This document shows positions 21,379-31,938 of a stretch of DNA of 64,000 bases, in pieces. Below the pieces are notes generated by a model that was given only the letters and a program-made list of their open reading frames with translations, did no database searches and was not told the origin of the DNA. Each line of letters opens with the position of its first letter. Position 1 is the first letter of the stretch. The DNA is taken from positions 992,001 through 1,056,000 of the forward strand of contig OY759221.1 of NCBI GenBank assembly GCA_963662175.1, in the 5' to 3' direction. The stretch is from Aradus depressus. Taxonomy: Eukaryota > Arthropoda > Insecta > Hemiptera > Aradidae. The translations under genes and the position numbers were made by a program.

Positions 21379-21777
21379 AGAAGTCACGGATGAGGTCGCG
21401 AAAAGAGCTCAGCGGGTGGCGGGAAGAGTTTAGAGTCGCGGAGGGTGGGTCGCCATCGAGTCCCGACGCTCAGTCATTCCGCCAAACGAGACCTCCCGGC
21501 CTCCTTCGCCAAATTACAGGTCCCGCGCTCTTCCGGGAACTCTAACCAACCTCCCCTCGTTCGGACAACATTTTCGTCTCGTCCAACACCGCCAGTTTTG
21601 CAACCCTAATTGCCGTCCAGTCCTACCTGTTTCTTTCCTTATGGAATTCCGCAGAAGCTACACTCATTTGGAGGAAGTGAAAGTGTGACATGGACAGCAC
21701 CACCGGCAACGAACCTCCCGAGACTCCACTTCACCTCATTTGGCTGAAAAAGAATGTCATACTCAGAGACTTTGTTT
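21379..21777. other. GC-rich patch, no gene recognised
   Basis: GC content is clearly higher than in the neighbours from 21390 to 21560 (GGGTGGCGGGAAGAG, GGAGGGTGGGTCGCCATCG). There is no recognisable open frame. It could be a relic of a host exon or promoter. Confidence 0.3.
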
Positions 21778-21995
21778 TGTTTTTTTCATTTTTGGAATCT
21801 GATAGGAAAACCGAAAATTCCGGTGAAGGCTCAACATCGAATTTCTGACCGAATAAATAACTTGGTATAGCTGAGGAAGTAAAGATTTTCTGTCTGTCTG
21901 TGTGTGTGTGTGTGTGTGTCTGTGAATGGTATCCTAATAATTGCCGATGTAAAGAATGTATCAACATGAAATATGAATTTTCAGTAAGACAAATA
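21778..21995 (-). repeat. Dispersed repeat R, partial copy with GT microsatellite
   Basis: Reverse-oriented R end: ATTCCGGTGAAGGCTCAAC, ATCGAATTTCTGACCGAATAAATAAC. A (GT)n run at about 21899-21918 replaces the usual TGTCTGTGTGTCTGTGAA string, suggesting that the microsatellite grew out of R. GCCGATGTAAAGAATGTATC follows. Confidence 0.55.
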
Positions 21996-22099
21996 ATTTA
22001 TGGTTTCCAGATTTACTTTGTGAAGCTCCATTCTAGGAATAGATAATTAAAATACACAATTTCTTTGTCAAACTTCACTATATATTCTCAAATACTCAA

Positions 22100-22131
22100 C
22101 TACTTTCGCCGTGTTAAGGCATTATCAAGAG
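22100..22131 (-). ncRNA. Hammerhead-like motif, second PLE family (left arm)
   Basis: On the minus strand: CTCTTGATAAT, then GCC-TTAACAC-GGC, then GAAAGTAG. The CTGANGA box is degenerate (TTGATAA), so activity is doubtful. The position and the hairpin match the other PLE tails. Confidence 0.4.
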
Positions 22132-22159
22132 TCACTTACAAACTGACACTGGTATATTT

Positions 22160-22372
22160 TCCCAAATAATAAAAAAGAAATTAAGTAAGCATAACTTAAA
22201 TCCAGCCTTCAAATCCAACCCCAATCTGGGTAGAATATTATTTAATTCAAAAGAAAAAATAGATTTAATGGATAAATGTGGAGTGTATCAATTGGAATGC
22301 CCAGATTGTAATGCCAAATACGCGGGACAGACAGGGAGATCCTTTAAGATTAGATACAGGAACACACAAGAA
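22160..22372 (+). pseudogene. PLE GIY-YIG endonuclease fragment
   Basis: One frame gives NLNPAFKSNPNLGRILFNSK, then a GVYQLECPDCNAKYAGQTGR segment and SFKIRYR. This is the start of a GIY-YIG domain with its Cys pair (CPDC); the second motif reads YAG rather than YIG. The reverse transcriptase and the rest of the nuclease are missing; the frame runs into the palindrome centre. Confidence 0.75.
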
Positions 22373-22668
22373 ATACTAACTCCAACACTTCCTCATTTCA
22401 CCAACAGATGTTGTTGTATTTCTTGTGTGTTCCCTGTATCTAATCTTAAAGGATCTCCCTGTCTGTCCCGCTTATTTGGCATTACAATCTGGGCATTCCA
22501 ATTGATACACTCCACATTTATCCATTAAATCTATTTTTTCTTTTGAATTAAATAATATTCTACCCAGATTGGGGTTGGATTTGAGGGCTGGATTTAAGTT
22601 ATGCTTACTTAATTTCTTTTTTATTATTTGGGATAATATACCAGTGTAAGGGTGTCAGTTTGTAAGTG

Positions 22669-22700
22669 ACTCTTGATAATGCCTTAACACGGCGAAACTA
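22669..22700 (+). ncRNA. Hammerhead-like motif, second PLE family (right arm)
   Basis: CTCTTGATAAT, GCC-TTAACAC-GGC, GAAACTAG: mirror copy of 22100-22131, with GAAAC in place of GAAAG. Confidence 0.4.
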
Positions 22701-22769
22701 GTTGAGTATTTGAGAATATATAGTGAAGTTTGACAAAGAAATTGTGTATTTTAATTATCTATTTCAGTA

Positions 22770-22895
22770 AGACTCCTATTGAATTAGTACCAAATCAGTA
22801 GATTGGTTTCAGGGGAAGAGCAGAAACTTAGTTGGTTAATTTGCAGTGGGGATGTACATTGCCTGTGATTCAGTGACTATTTTTTTATATTGTAT
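22770..22895 (+). repeat. Dispersed repeat R, right-end piece
   Basis: TTGGTTTCAGGGGAAGAGC, then TTGGTTAATTTGCAGTGGGG, then TGTACATTGCCTGTGATTCA: the characteristic right end of R. Confidence 0.55.
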
Positions 22896-23174
22896 GTTTC
22901 AGGAAAGCATGAAATATCTACACAACGTCTTTCCTTTTTTTTTTCTCTCTCTCTCCCCTGGCCTACGCCACTCTTTAATGGTTCCTGAGGGGTTGAAGTT
23001 GAGCCGAAGTAGTCTGGAAGGTGAGGGTAGCAAATGACCATGATTAGGGGATGATGACGAGGAAACAGAAATGAAACAAAAACAGAAAAGTCTTGAGTTT
23101 GGTAGGACATTAGAGACATGGGTGGCGTCAGGGAGGGGTTCTTTTTGTCGGGGTCCTTCCATAAAAGACATGTC

Positions 23175-23213
<39 letters not shown>

Positions 23214-24540
23214 TGTCTCAGTCCTATAATCACCGACCATCCTCTGTAATCTTCCTCCCTACCTCCTCTTTCCCTGAATCCTTAATACAGGAAACTCAAC
23301 TTTCAAACTTTTTTTTTTCTATTTATTATTGTAATTATTTTTTGTCTCAACCCCCCCCCCCCCCCCCTCCATCTCGACATAGACCAATGCTGCTGTATAT
23401 ATAAATATTAATACACATTTTTTTTCCTGTATTTTTTTATTTAATGGAAGGGAGTCACGAGGAAGATGCGTAACTCGGGAGGATGTTTCCTTGCGTTTCA
23501 CCTTACAAATAAGTCAATTTACTTGGGGGGATTTCAGAAGCCGTTTTAACCGTATTTTTTATTTTTTCCCTTCGTTTGGCAAAACGCAAACAAAAAAAAA
23601 CTAAAAATAAAATAAAAGTTGAAAAAACAACAAAAAAAATAAACTAAAAAGGGAGGTTGTTCTCATTATTGGAAGTTATTGTCGAAAAAATACAAAAAAG
23701 ATGGTGTGTGTGTGTGTGAGTGTGTGACGCAGACAGATACCTGAGGACTAACCAGAGCTACTGCAGTTTTGTCTGATACAAAGATAGAGAACTGAATATC
23801 CAATGCCAACATTTTAAATATTTTCCAAATCCGAGAAGAGATTTTGCATTCTCGAATCAGAAAGGAAAAAAAAATTCCGAATAACCTCCACCCTTCTCTA
23901 AAGAGATTGCCAACGATAATTCCCTGCCCTTGAGACATACTTCAATATATATTATTTTTATAGTTATAGTTGATCCATCCAAAATGCTACACAGCCCAAA
24001 TTCTAAGATGGACGATCTTTGAAGTAACTTGCGAAATTCCTGAATACGAATCCTCAAACGAACAGACAGACAGAATTGATCTGATGGTCTCCAAGACTTT
24101 TACATAACATCGAACGGATTTCTGGTCAAACAAAAAATTATTCTGTCCGTAGACATTTTGTAACGTATGACATCACATCACATTATTTTTACTCGAGGAA
24201 TAATTAGTCACTTACAGGGAGTAAATTTAAGTTTAATTACTTTATCTGAAGCTGATTACATGCGATGCACAGATAAAGATTAAAAACAGTTTTCTCTCCC
24301 CCTCCCTTCCCCTGATAACTTGTTTTTCAACCCCACCGTAGTCCTCTCTCTCCTCCCTCACACCCTCCAAGAAGCCATAGACATATATTTTTGAGCTTCT
24401 CATCCTTGACCTTTGAAATTATATGCCATACATTTTCGTAAAAAAGATAATTGGGCCTCCCCCCCACCTATACCCTCCCCAACTACTCCAAATACAACCT
24501 TTATGCCAAAGATTTCCTAATGTATCTCTTTCCTCCCCCC
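22896..24540. other. No gene recognised; microsatellites
   Basis: A (GT)n run of about 35 bases lies at 23179-23213, a C run at about 23350-23367 and a short (GT)n at 23703-23718. No frame with a recognisable domain was found. Confidence 0.45.
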
Positions 24541-25260
24541 GTTTTGCACTTGATGCTTACGACAAGATGATGGAGGACATTTATGGCATCACTGACTGGG
24601 CTACTAGGAACAGACTGACACTGAACGCTGACAAGACTAAAGTCATTTTAATAGGTGACAATAAACTACTTAACTCCCTTACTGACTTACCTCTATTAGG
24701 ACTACATGCCATCGATATTGAATACTGCACCAGTGTAAAATATCTTGGACCTGATCCTTGACCGAACCCTCTCCTGGAAAGACCACATCTTCCACATCTC
24801 CAACCACCCCTTCAGAACCCTCTACTTCCACAAACGTCTTCGTCCCCTCCTTCCCACTAAAACCCGTCAGCTGTTGGTATCCTCCCTTGTTTTCCCCTAC
24901 TTTGACTATGCTTGCCTTGCATATGGAGGACTCTATGGTGAGCTCGACATGAAACTAAAGCGAGTCATGAATTCTAAGATTCATCTTCGGGCTCCCCAGA
25001 CATTCTTCTATTACTAGTTCTTATACCAACCTAAAATGGCTCTTCCCATTCTCTCGTCGACAATATTTCCTAGGCTCCTTCCTCTATGAAACCAAATCTT
25101 CCAAATTCTCCAATTTAAATCCCATATCCACCAGAAAGTCACTGGATCCCGTCCCTCTGATCTTTCCCACTCTTCCCGCAGGGCAACCTACCACAACTCC
25201 TTCCTTATCCAGGCTAACTCCCTCTGGAACTCCAGATTCGCCATGCTCCTACTCTTCTTT
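24541..25260 (+). pseudogene. LINE reverse transcriptase C-terminal fragment
   Basis: The peptide (with a frameshift near 24750 and a stop near 25015) reads ITDWATRNRLTLNADKTKVI, then SVKYLG, then LILDRTLSWKDHI, PLLPTKTRQLLVSSLVFPYF and DYACLAYGGL. This is the thumb region that follows the YxDD box in LINE reverse transcriptases (LNxxKTK, VKYLGxxLD..LSW..H, LVxSLVxPxxDY). The catalytic YxDD and the endonuclease are upstream and missing. It differs from the two other LINEs here, so it is a third family, possibly CR1-like. A likely 3' UTR continues to about 25655. Confidence 0.8.
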
Positions 25261-25660
25261 TTAACTTCCTCCTAACTCAGCAAACCTCTGATTCCTAAGG
25301 CTCGCTCCTATGGGATAGTTCTCGTCTTCCTACAAGTCTCTCACTCCACTGGACAGATTGTCACTATTCTGTTTCATCAGTCCACTTTTTTACAATTCAT
25401 GTATAACTCATTATTATGTTTTACATTATTCACACTTTGTTTATTATCACATTTTTTTCATTATTTTTTACCAGTTTATTTTATTGCTTTAATCATTACC
25501 TGTCTTTAATTTTTATTCCTAGAGACCTCTTATCTTTTATTTTTATTCTGTCTCAATTGGCTGATGATTGTATTTTCTTTCATTTATTTCTTATGTTATT
25601 ATTCTTCGGGGACGTAGGTCCTAGAATAAAGATAATTTTTCATTTCATTTCAAAATTATG
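25261..25660 (+). mobile_element. Probable 3' UTR and tail of the LINE fragment
   Basis: Follows the degraded coding region. It ends with AGAATAAAGATAATTTTTC and short ATTTC repeats (25621-25657), like the simple-repeat tails of some LINEs. No target duplication could be fixed. Confidence 0.45.
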
Positions 25661-26134
25661 CCCCGCTCCAAGTCGATGTTATTGGATGCCCCATAGTCTT
25701 TCTTTGAATTTGGGCTATGGAACGCTAACGCCCATAGTAGTCGATCCGTTAAAAAATGAAAAAAAGTTGGACTATCAAAATTTTTAATTAACGATGCAGC
25801 CATGGTTAATTGGGGAGAGGGGTTCCCTCACTTACCTTATATACGAGCAGACAGCATCCCGGGAAGTGCCCTAGCGGATAACCGAGGTTAGACCTCTATT
25901 GCTGTCTCACACACACACGCAGCCTTGTTGCCAATGTCCACTTCTTGGAAGCGACCCAGCTGTGTGGGAGTGTCGGCATCTCTTTGTCCAATTGACAATG
26001 ATTGTCACAAGACGCCGCAGTGTTCGCCTTGTCGTGTTCCCCACGACAGACAGAGCCTGGCTCACGACCGGCCGTCTCCAGCTCCGCTCCTCATTTCACT
26101 GGAAATGTTCCATCATCTGTGTTGCAAACTAGAA
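25661..26134. other. No gene recognised
   Basis: Several overlapping 60-77 codon frames at 25899-26184 have no recognisable domain. The 3' end merges into a reversed R copy. Confidence 0.35.
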
Positions 26135-26375
26135 AATGTCATCGGTTAGTCATCGGCAATGAACTTCCCCAGCTGAGTTTATAATAAATTAAGTTGCCGC
26201 TCTCCTGAATCTGAATCCCTCCTCTGATTCCTCATTTCCTTCGGCAAATTTTGCTGAAAATCGATCATTGTTGTCCTTACAGGTTTTTCGATTTAAATAT
26301 AAAGTTTCATATAAATACATTCACAGTTATTGGGCCACACAGTCATTGACAAACCGACCGACAGGAATATTCTTT
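26135..26375 (-). repeat. Dispersed repeat R, copy
   Basis: Reverse orientation: ATCGGCAATGAACTTCCCC (right end of R), then CCTCTGATTCCTC, TTTGCTGAAAATCGATC, TATAAAGTTTCATATAAATA and GACAAACCGACCGACAGG. Confidence 0.55.
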
Positions 26376-26524
26376 TGTTTTTAACTGAAGAAGTGAAAAT
26401 AACATTTACAGCTTCAAAGTAAAATGTTTAACATTCGTGAAGAGTCGCAGACTGAGTTCAGCTCCCACGTCTGCAATATTATATTTTATCAATATATTGC
26501 TAATAAATCAATACGATGATGATT

Positions 26525-26625
26525 GTACGTTCAGCATATATTGACGATATAATGGCTATATATTGACGATATAATGGCTATATATTGACGATATACTGGC
26601 TATATATTGATGATATACTGGCTGG
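26525..26625. repeat. Short tandem repeat, about 24 bp unit, 4 copies
   Basis: TATATTGACGATATAATGGC and close variants (GATATACTGGC) recur four times. Confidence 0.8.
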
Positions 26626-27283
26626 TAGGTGGATTCTTTGCTGATGACAAAACTGAGTGGAAGGTGAATAACATAAAATGAGACAAACATTACTTTAAAA
26701 TTTATTTTTATATTTCATTATACAACATTATTTATTTTTTATTATAATGATAATGAATAGTTGTTAAAAATCTTTATAAAAAAACAAAACAATTATATTT
26801 TTGCTTTAAAAATATAAAATTACTAAAATTTTCTTCTTTTTTTTTCTACCCTATAATTATTATTTTTTTTATATAGTTATTTTTTAGTTAAATGATTTAT
26901 ATTTTTACTTGCTGTGATGAGGATGTATCCGGGAGCGTGATGTCTAAGGAAGCGCCATGCTGTCTCCTAACTTGTCCACCTGGTTCCCTTCATCGCATCT
27001 TTCCTTATGTTTATTGAAACGGCCTCTCCACATCTGACAACAGTCTTGATAGAGATGTTCTCAGCATCAATAGATCCATCACTGCTAACTTCAATAAAAT
27101 ATCATAATTGACCAAAAGTCACTCACAGGGCAGAGCTACAGATGTACTCGCTCTTCTCTCTACTCCTCAACGTCCATGTTGCAATAGCTGACAAGATTAT
27201 TTATTGAGTTCTTTTTTATTTATACATTAATCGATTCCTATATTTTTTTGTATAAAAAAAACTTTAATGGTTTTTACAAGTTC
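26626..27283. other. Very AT-rich DNA, no gene recognised
   Basis: A and T runs dominate 26690-26910. Nothing coding is seen. Confidence 0.4.
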
Positions 27284-27430
27284 CCCCCCCCCCCCCCCCC
27301 CCAAAAAAAAAAAAGACATATTAGGAACCTCAAGAAGACGACATATATTAGGATCCTCAAGAAGGCGACATATATTAGGAACCTCAAGAAGACGACATAA
27401 TATATTATATTAGGAACCTCAAGAAGATTT
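27284..27430. repeat. C run, A run and 27 bp tandem repeat
   Basis: About 18 C then 12 A (27284-27314), followed by four imperfect units of AGGAACCTCAAGAAGACGAC plus ATATATT. Confidence 0.75.
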
Positions 27431-28719
27431 AAGGAAACTGACAAGACTTTTTTAAATGTATACATTATACCCTTCCTTCTATATATATTCAAAGAAATGG
27501 CTCACTAATCCAATTTTTCTATAGTCAAACACTTTGCAATGATTAGGTGGAATTATCGGGATTTCACGGATATTGAATAATTACTGTCAATTTCTTCATT
27601 GAACAGATGAAATTCTTCAAATTGTTTCTTGGAGAGTACACAACTGTATATAAATATTCTTCCAGACGGAGGGGGGAGGGAACGGTGTTTTTTCCGGCGG
27701 AGTCGCTTGAAGAATGGTGACGACGCTGGAAGCCAGGAACTCAAGGGTCTGAGAAAAAAAGAAAAAAATATAGGAAAATCTGAGAGAAATGTCTCGACTG
27801 TCTTTGGAATAGCGAGCATTCTCATGAGGCTCGCTCTGGGGCTAGAAGAAGAAGACAGCCTTGGGAAGCTGGAATCCAGAGGGCGGCTGCCTTTCATGTC
27901 GTACCGCGGTAGCGACCTTCGCGGGACTGACCTACCGGCTAGCAGCGAGCGGCAAGGTTCCTAATGAGAAGTGCAGCCCCCCAGCCATGAAAATAATAGG
28001 TACATACAAAAGGGTGGTTTGTTTTGTCACATTGACAAATTTCTGGAGAAGTAACGGCGGTCTAATTGAAAAATACAGGGTCAGTGAGTCAAGTATCTGA
28101 AGAGTCATTAGAAGCGGGAATGATATATTCAAAAAGGGATTTGTTGGAGGAGCTAAACAGATTACAGAGTTCCTATCATTAGATCACTATCACAAATCAC
28201 AGGAGTATCATTTTGTGATGAGAGGGTGGCCAGAACCGAGCACGGCAATAGTCACTTACCTGTCTAATAGGTCCACATTTGGCTAACAATTCACTTAGAT
28301 CAGTGTAATAAGTGATTATTAGTGATATCTACTTCTGCACAAGCAGTTTTGTCCTCGGGAGTAACTATGTGTTATATTACTTCACATGCAACCGTTTTCG
28401 TGTGTTGCCCGGATAAACATTAAAAAGGCCCTTCTCTCTGTCTCCTTTTAATAAATATTCAGTTTCATCAAAATAATTTCAGTCGTATTTGAGAAGTTGG
28501 AGTTAATGTTCTAAAGTTTGTCTTCAAAGACAGCCGGACAGACACACATTTTAAAAATAATTAAAATAGATCCTAGAAGATATGAACGGCTTTATTAATA
28601 TATATAGGACTCATCACTGTACCACAAAAACTATTGAAGAGAAGTTGAAATAAGAAATGTACATAATGAGAGCACCTGCTAAGAAGAGAATTTTCGAAAT
28701 TCCCGGGTAAAAAGGGATG
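27431..28719. other. No gene recognised
   Basis: The frames 27553-27897 (minus) and 27629-27964 (plus) overlap on opposite strands and show no domain. The segment 27690-27970 is more GC-rich than its neighbours. Confidence 0.35.
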
Positions 28720-29165
28720 ATGTGGTCTGTCAGCTCTTTAAACCTAACTGGGACGCCAAGTGTGCGAGAGAGATTATGCAGCCTGCTAGCTCTATAAACC
28801 TAACTGGGACGCCAAGTGTGCGAGAGAGATGATGTAGCCTGCTAGCTCTTTAAACCTAACTGGGACGCCAAGTGTGCGAGAGAGATGATGTAGCCTGCTA
28901 GCTCGTTAAACCTAACTGGGACGCCAAGTGTGCGAGAGAGATGATGTAGCCTGCTAGCTCTTTAAACCTAACTGGGACGCCAAGTGTGCGAGAGAGATGA
29001 TGTAGCCTGCTAGCTCTTTAAACCTAACTGGGACGCCAAGTGTGCGAGAGAGATGATGTAGCCTGCTAGCTCTTTAAACCTAACTGGGACGCCAAGTGTG
29101 CGAGAGAGATGATGTAGCCTGCTAGCTCTTTAAACCTAACTGGGACGCCAAGTGTGCGAAAGAGA
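28720..29165. repeat. Minisatellite, 56 bp unit, about 8 copies
   Basis: Units carry GATGTAGCCTGCTAGCTC, TTTAAACCTAACTGGGACGC and CAAGTGTGCGAGAGA. The first and last copies are the most diverged; the middle copies are almost identical. Confidence 0.95.
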
Positions 29166-29531
29166 CAGTAGACACAGGAATTTATCCTCCTCTTAGCCAC
29201 AAAATCTATCCTATTTTTGTTTTAAAAAATGATTTGGTTTACACTCATAAAAAGAATTAAAGGGTCAATCAATTTTTATTTTTACAATGACCCTAATTCA
29301 ATTTTGAACAAAATACGTTATATCATACATTTACGGAATAAACGATTGTACTGCGCAGATAATATAACAAAAAGAAAATATCAAGTTGAAATAGTGTATT
29401 TCGATGACAATGGCTGACTCCTTTTTTTATTCTTTTAACTGGCCTCGTATCTTGCATAATAGCCATGTATCTAAAACGGTGTTGTTATTGATTTTAGGAA
29501 CACGGGAGGGAGTTCTTCTATCTATGAAACG
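29166..29531. other. No gene recognised
   Basis: AT-rich. The 62-codon frame at 29229-29417 has no recognisable domain. Confidence 0.35.
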
Positions 29532-29539
29532 AAACAGAA
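29532..29539. repeat. Left 8 bp target duplication of hAT
   Basis: AAACAGAA, repeated at 30153-30160. Confidence 0.8.
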
Positions 29540-30152
29540 CAATGGCGGATCTAGAAACAATTTTTGGGGGGGCTACTTAATCTCAAATATCCCAACAATT
29601 TTTTTTTTTTTTCTAGCTTTATAAATAAATGAGAAAACTCTTTCAAATTTAATTGTAAAATGAACAATTATTTATTTACAATTTACTTTTATAATTTACA
29701 ATTTGCAATTTACAAACATCATTTTACAACAGAAATCAGTTGTGATTTCTGTTTAAATGATAAAATTGAGTCGTCTCGCTTTTTGTTTGGCGAATCTTTC
29801 GATTATATTGTCGATATTAACAGGTGAGTCACGATGTACATTCAAAAGTGCTAAGCCAGTGAGTCGGTCTTCAGTCATCTTAGTTCTCAACCATGTTTTT
29901 AATCTTCGAAGAGTCGAAAAAGAACGTTCCGATGTGGCGTTGCTCACTGGTAAAGTTGAAAGAAGCTGGACCATTTTCCAAATCAGCGGAAATTGATCCT
30001 GATTGCACAAGTTCAATGTTTCGATTGCTGTTGCTAGAAGTATATTTAAATATATGAAAATTAGAAAAAAAAAAAAAATAGTTTTTTTGGGGTTTGGAGG
30101 GGGGAGCATGGCCCCAATTGGCCCCCCCCCCTCCTCCATGGATCCACCACTG
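29540..30152 (-). mobile_element. Non-autonomous hAT element (613 bp)
   Basis: The ends are imperfect inverted repeats: CAATGGCGGATCTAGA on the left and, read inward, CAGTGGTGGATCCATGG on the right. They are flanked by a perfect 8 bp duplication, the usual hAT length. The G-rich sub-terminal tracts (GGGGGGGC on the left; a C run on the right) are also paired. It contains only the last part of a transposase on the minus strand, so it is an internally deleted derivative. Confidence 0.85.
29753..30050 (-). pseudogene. hAT transposase C-terminal dimerisation domain fragment
   Basis: The frame ends in TAA at 29753 and includes FPLIWKMVQLLSTLPVSNAT, then SERSFSTLRRLKTWLRTKMT, then RLTGLALLNVHRD. 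The SERSFSxLRRIKTxLR and LLNxHRD blocks are the signature of the hAT C-terminal dimerisation domain (zinc-finger MYM/ZBED-type relatives). Residues upstream of about 30050 come from a T-rich run and are not real coding. The catalytic core is missing. Confidence 0.85.
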
Positions 30153-30160
30153 AAACAGAA

Positions 30161-30465
30161 TGTCTACAAGCTGATGAATGAAGATCATTGGTGGACTTAA
30201 CTGCCATCTGTTTCGGTTCTTTCTCGATCTCTGAACTTGGAGCTACATAATATGTAAGGAGCACTGGTCAGGGTCTGGTCCATCCCCTCGGTACCCGCAA
30301 ATTATATTACCAAGTTCTGCAGTAGCCAGGAACCCGTCTTGGTTCACCCAGAACAGTCTGCAAACTCAACTGATGGACTATCATCATATCCAGTTGAAGC
30401 GTTACTGATCGCTGTATTAATGCTTTTTCAGAAAATATAAGGAAATTATGCCACAACGACATATA
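30161..30465. other. No gene recognised
   Basis: Short DNA between the hAT element and the SINE that received piggyBac; no coding signal. Confidence 0.35.
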
Positions 30466-30544
30466 AGTAGGGGTCTTTAACGAGTAGCTGACAACGTACA
30501 GGTTCGGGACCATCGCTTAACGTCTCATCCGAAGGACTGCTTGC

Positions 30545-30548
30545 TTAA
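30545..30548. repeat. TTAA target duplication (left)
   Basis: The TTAA flanking the piggyBac end; matched at 31842-31845. Confidence 0.9.
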
Positions 30549-30590
30549 CCCTAGAATGACACCGTGAATTTCGTCACCACTATTGACATC

Positions 30591-30613
30591 TTGGGGTGTC
30601 TGACACCCCAAGC
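30591..30613. promoter_or_regulatory. Sub-terminal palindrome of piggyBac
   Basis: Two perfect 11-base arms around a single T. Similar to 31641-31660 near the other end. A plausible transposase-binding or structural site, by position only. Confidence 0.5.
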
Positions 30614-30925
30614 CCTTTATATAATTTTCTTGTAATTTATTTTTCACATTAATCCAAAATTAATGCAGATTTAATGTTTTAGAATGTATATAATGAATAT
30701 AAAACCAACAAACAAAATTAGAAAGTTATTTTAATTGAATAGGAAAAAAATCAAATAAGGATGTTACATGTTGAAAAAGTTAAAAAGTAGATATAGATAA
30801 AAATACTGTACGAAATTTTATTTGTAAGAAAGGTAAAAACTATTACTTTTTTTTAAACTCAAGTATAGTGTCTATGTAAAAAAAATCACTTTAACCTAAA
30901 ATATATACAATTTGCACAGTTACAC

Positions 30926-31462
30926 TCAGTCACAATCGGTGCACTTCATTAGACGATGATCGTTGCACATCGGCCTCTGGCAGCTCATGCAAACCATTTT
31001 GTATTTTCTATCCTTATCTCTGTTGCATAAAGATATCATATATTTGCCAGATGGTACAACAATTGCAGTAGATGGAGTTGAGCTTGAGGGTTGACCCAAA
31101 ATTTCATGTATGAGTACTTTCAAAGTTCTACTTAAATGATTGATCTTGGACCGTTCTACTAAATATGGTTTGAGTAATTGGAATCCAAGTTCATTTAAAA
31201 ATCTTTTCTGGGCATTGGCTTCCTCCAATTGACTATGTCATACAGTACACCTGCGTTGACATGCGGAGACATCGTCTTGGCACAATGTGTTCGAAGAGTC
31301 TTCACATGTGCTGGGCTCCTCATGTCTCACGAATGTGTCATGGGTTTCTTCATATTCTTCTTCAGAAGAACTGCCTCCCAATTCCTCAATATCCTCTCTC
31401 CTCAATTCTTCGAGATACACCAACAGTTCCTCATCAGTCCACTGCCTCTTTTGAGATGCCAT
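30926..31462 (-). pseudogene. piggyBac transposase, N- and C-terminal ends joined
   Basis: The N-terminal frame (31462-31238) is acidic: MASQKRQWTDEELLVYLEEL, then SSSEEEYEETHD. After a TGA and three further codons the same frame continues with LEEANAQKRFLNELGFQLL (31228 on) and ends in a Cys/His-rich tail (VCMSCQRPMCNDHRLMKCTDC). The acidic start and the C-terminal Cys/His domain are typical of piggyBac transposases of about 550-600 residues; here only about 175 remain and the catalytic DDD core is gone. The ORF cannot encode a working transposase; movement would need one from elsewhere. Confidence 0.82.
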
Positions 31463-31938
31463 AACTTTCCTAAAATATATAAATATACGTTATGAAGAAA
31501 GCTATTGGCGCAAAACCCCCTTCCAACTCCACAGTAAACATTAACTATAACGATTTAACACATAAACTATAAACAAAGCCATAAAAAAAAAGAACTTATC
31601 TGTAATAGGTAAAAAAAAAGAATGACGTCAATAACATGGTGGGGTGTGAGACACCCCAAGATCACTTCAATGTTGATTCCTAAAGTCACAAGGGCCTACT
31701 AAAGGTGTTAGAAGTCCCAGTAAGGTTAGGGAGGAGATGACTGTGATTTACATAGGGTCGGGGGACTTCTGTGAACTATAGGAAATTAAGTGATACACTT
31801 TAATTTTCGATTGGAGTGTCAGACACGGTGTCATTCTAGGGTTAAGTTTATTTTACCTCCCAGATAAAATAAACCGAACCCACGATCTTGAGCTCAGAAG
31901 GCAAGCACGCTGACCACTGAGCTACCGGCGCCCTCCAA

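Larger units (their letters stand above)
22037..22765. mobile_element. Second PLE family: palindrome of GIY-YIG and tail fragments
   Basis: The arms 22037-22378 and 22424-22765 are reverse complements with a few differences, around a 45-base spacer. Each arm holds a PLE tail with a hammerhead-like motif and an opposing piece of coding sequence ending in a GIY-YIG start. The sequence differs from the PLE at 14634-20004, so this is a separate family. Confidence 0.8.
30549..31841 (-). mobile_element. Non-autonomous piggyBac element (1,293 bp)
   Basis: Perfect 18 bp terminal inverted repeats, CCCTAGAATGACACCGTG at 30549-30566 and its reverse complement at 31824-31841, are flanked by TTAA. Near the left end (30591-30613) there is an 11 bp palindrome, CTTGGGGTGTC-T-GACACCCCAAG; a close relative (GGGGTGTGAGACACCCCAAG) lies at 31641-31660. 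Inside are the two ends of a transposase with the middle removed. Confidence 0.93.
30466..31938 (-). repeat. SINE family A copy interrupted by piggyBac
   Basis: In reverse orientation the head lies at 31938-31870 (GGCGCCGGTAGCTCAGTGG with an A-box-like GGTAGCTCAGTGG, then TGAGCTCAAGATCG and GGGTTCGG). The body resumes after piggyBac at 30544 (GTCCTTCGGATGAGACG, GTTAAGCGATGGTCCC, AGCTACTCGTTAAAGACCCC). The SINE's own GCTTAAGTT, visible intact at 14193, is the TTAA that was duplicated. Confidence 0.85.

Noticed and set aside
28720..29165. CRISPR-like array of 56 bp units
   Set aside because: There are no unique spacers between units; it is a simple tandem repeat.
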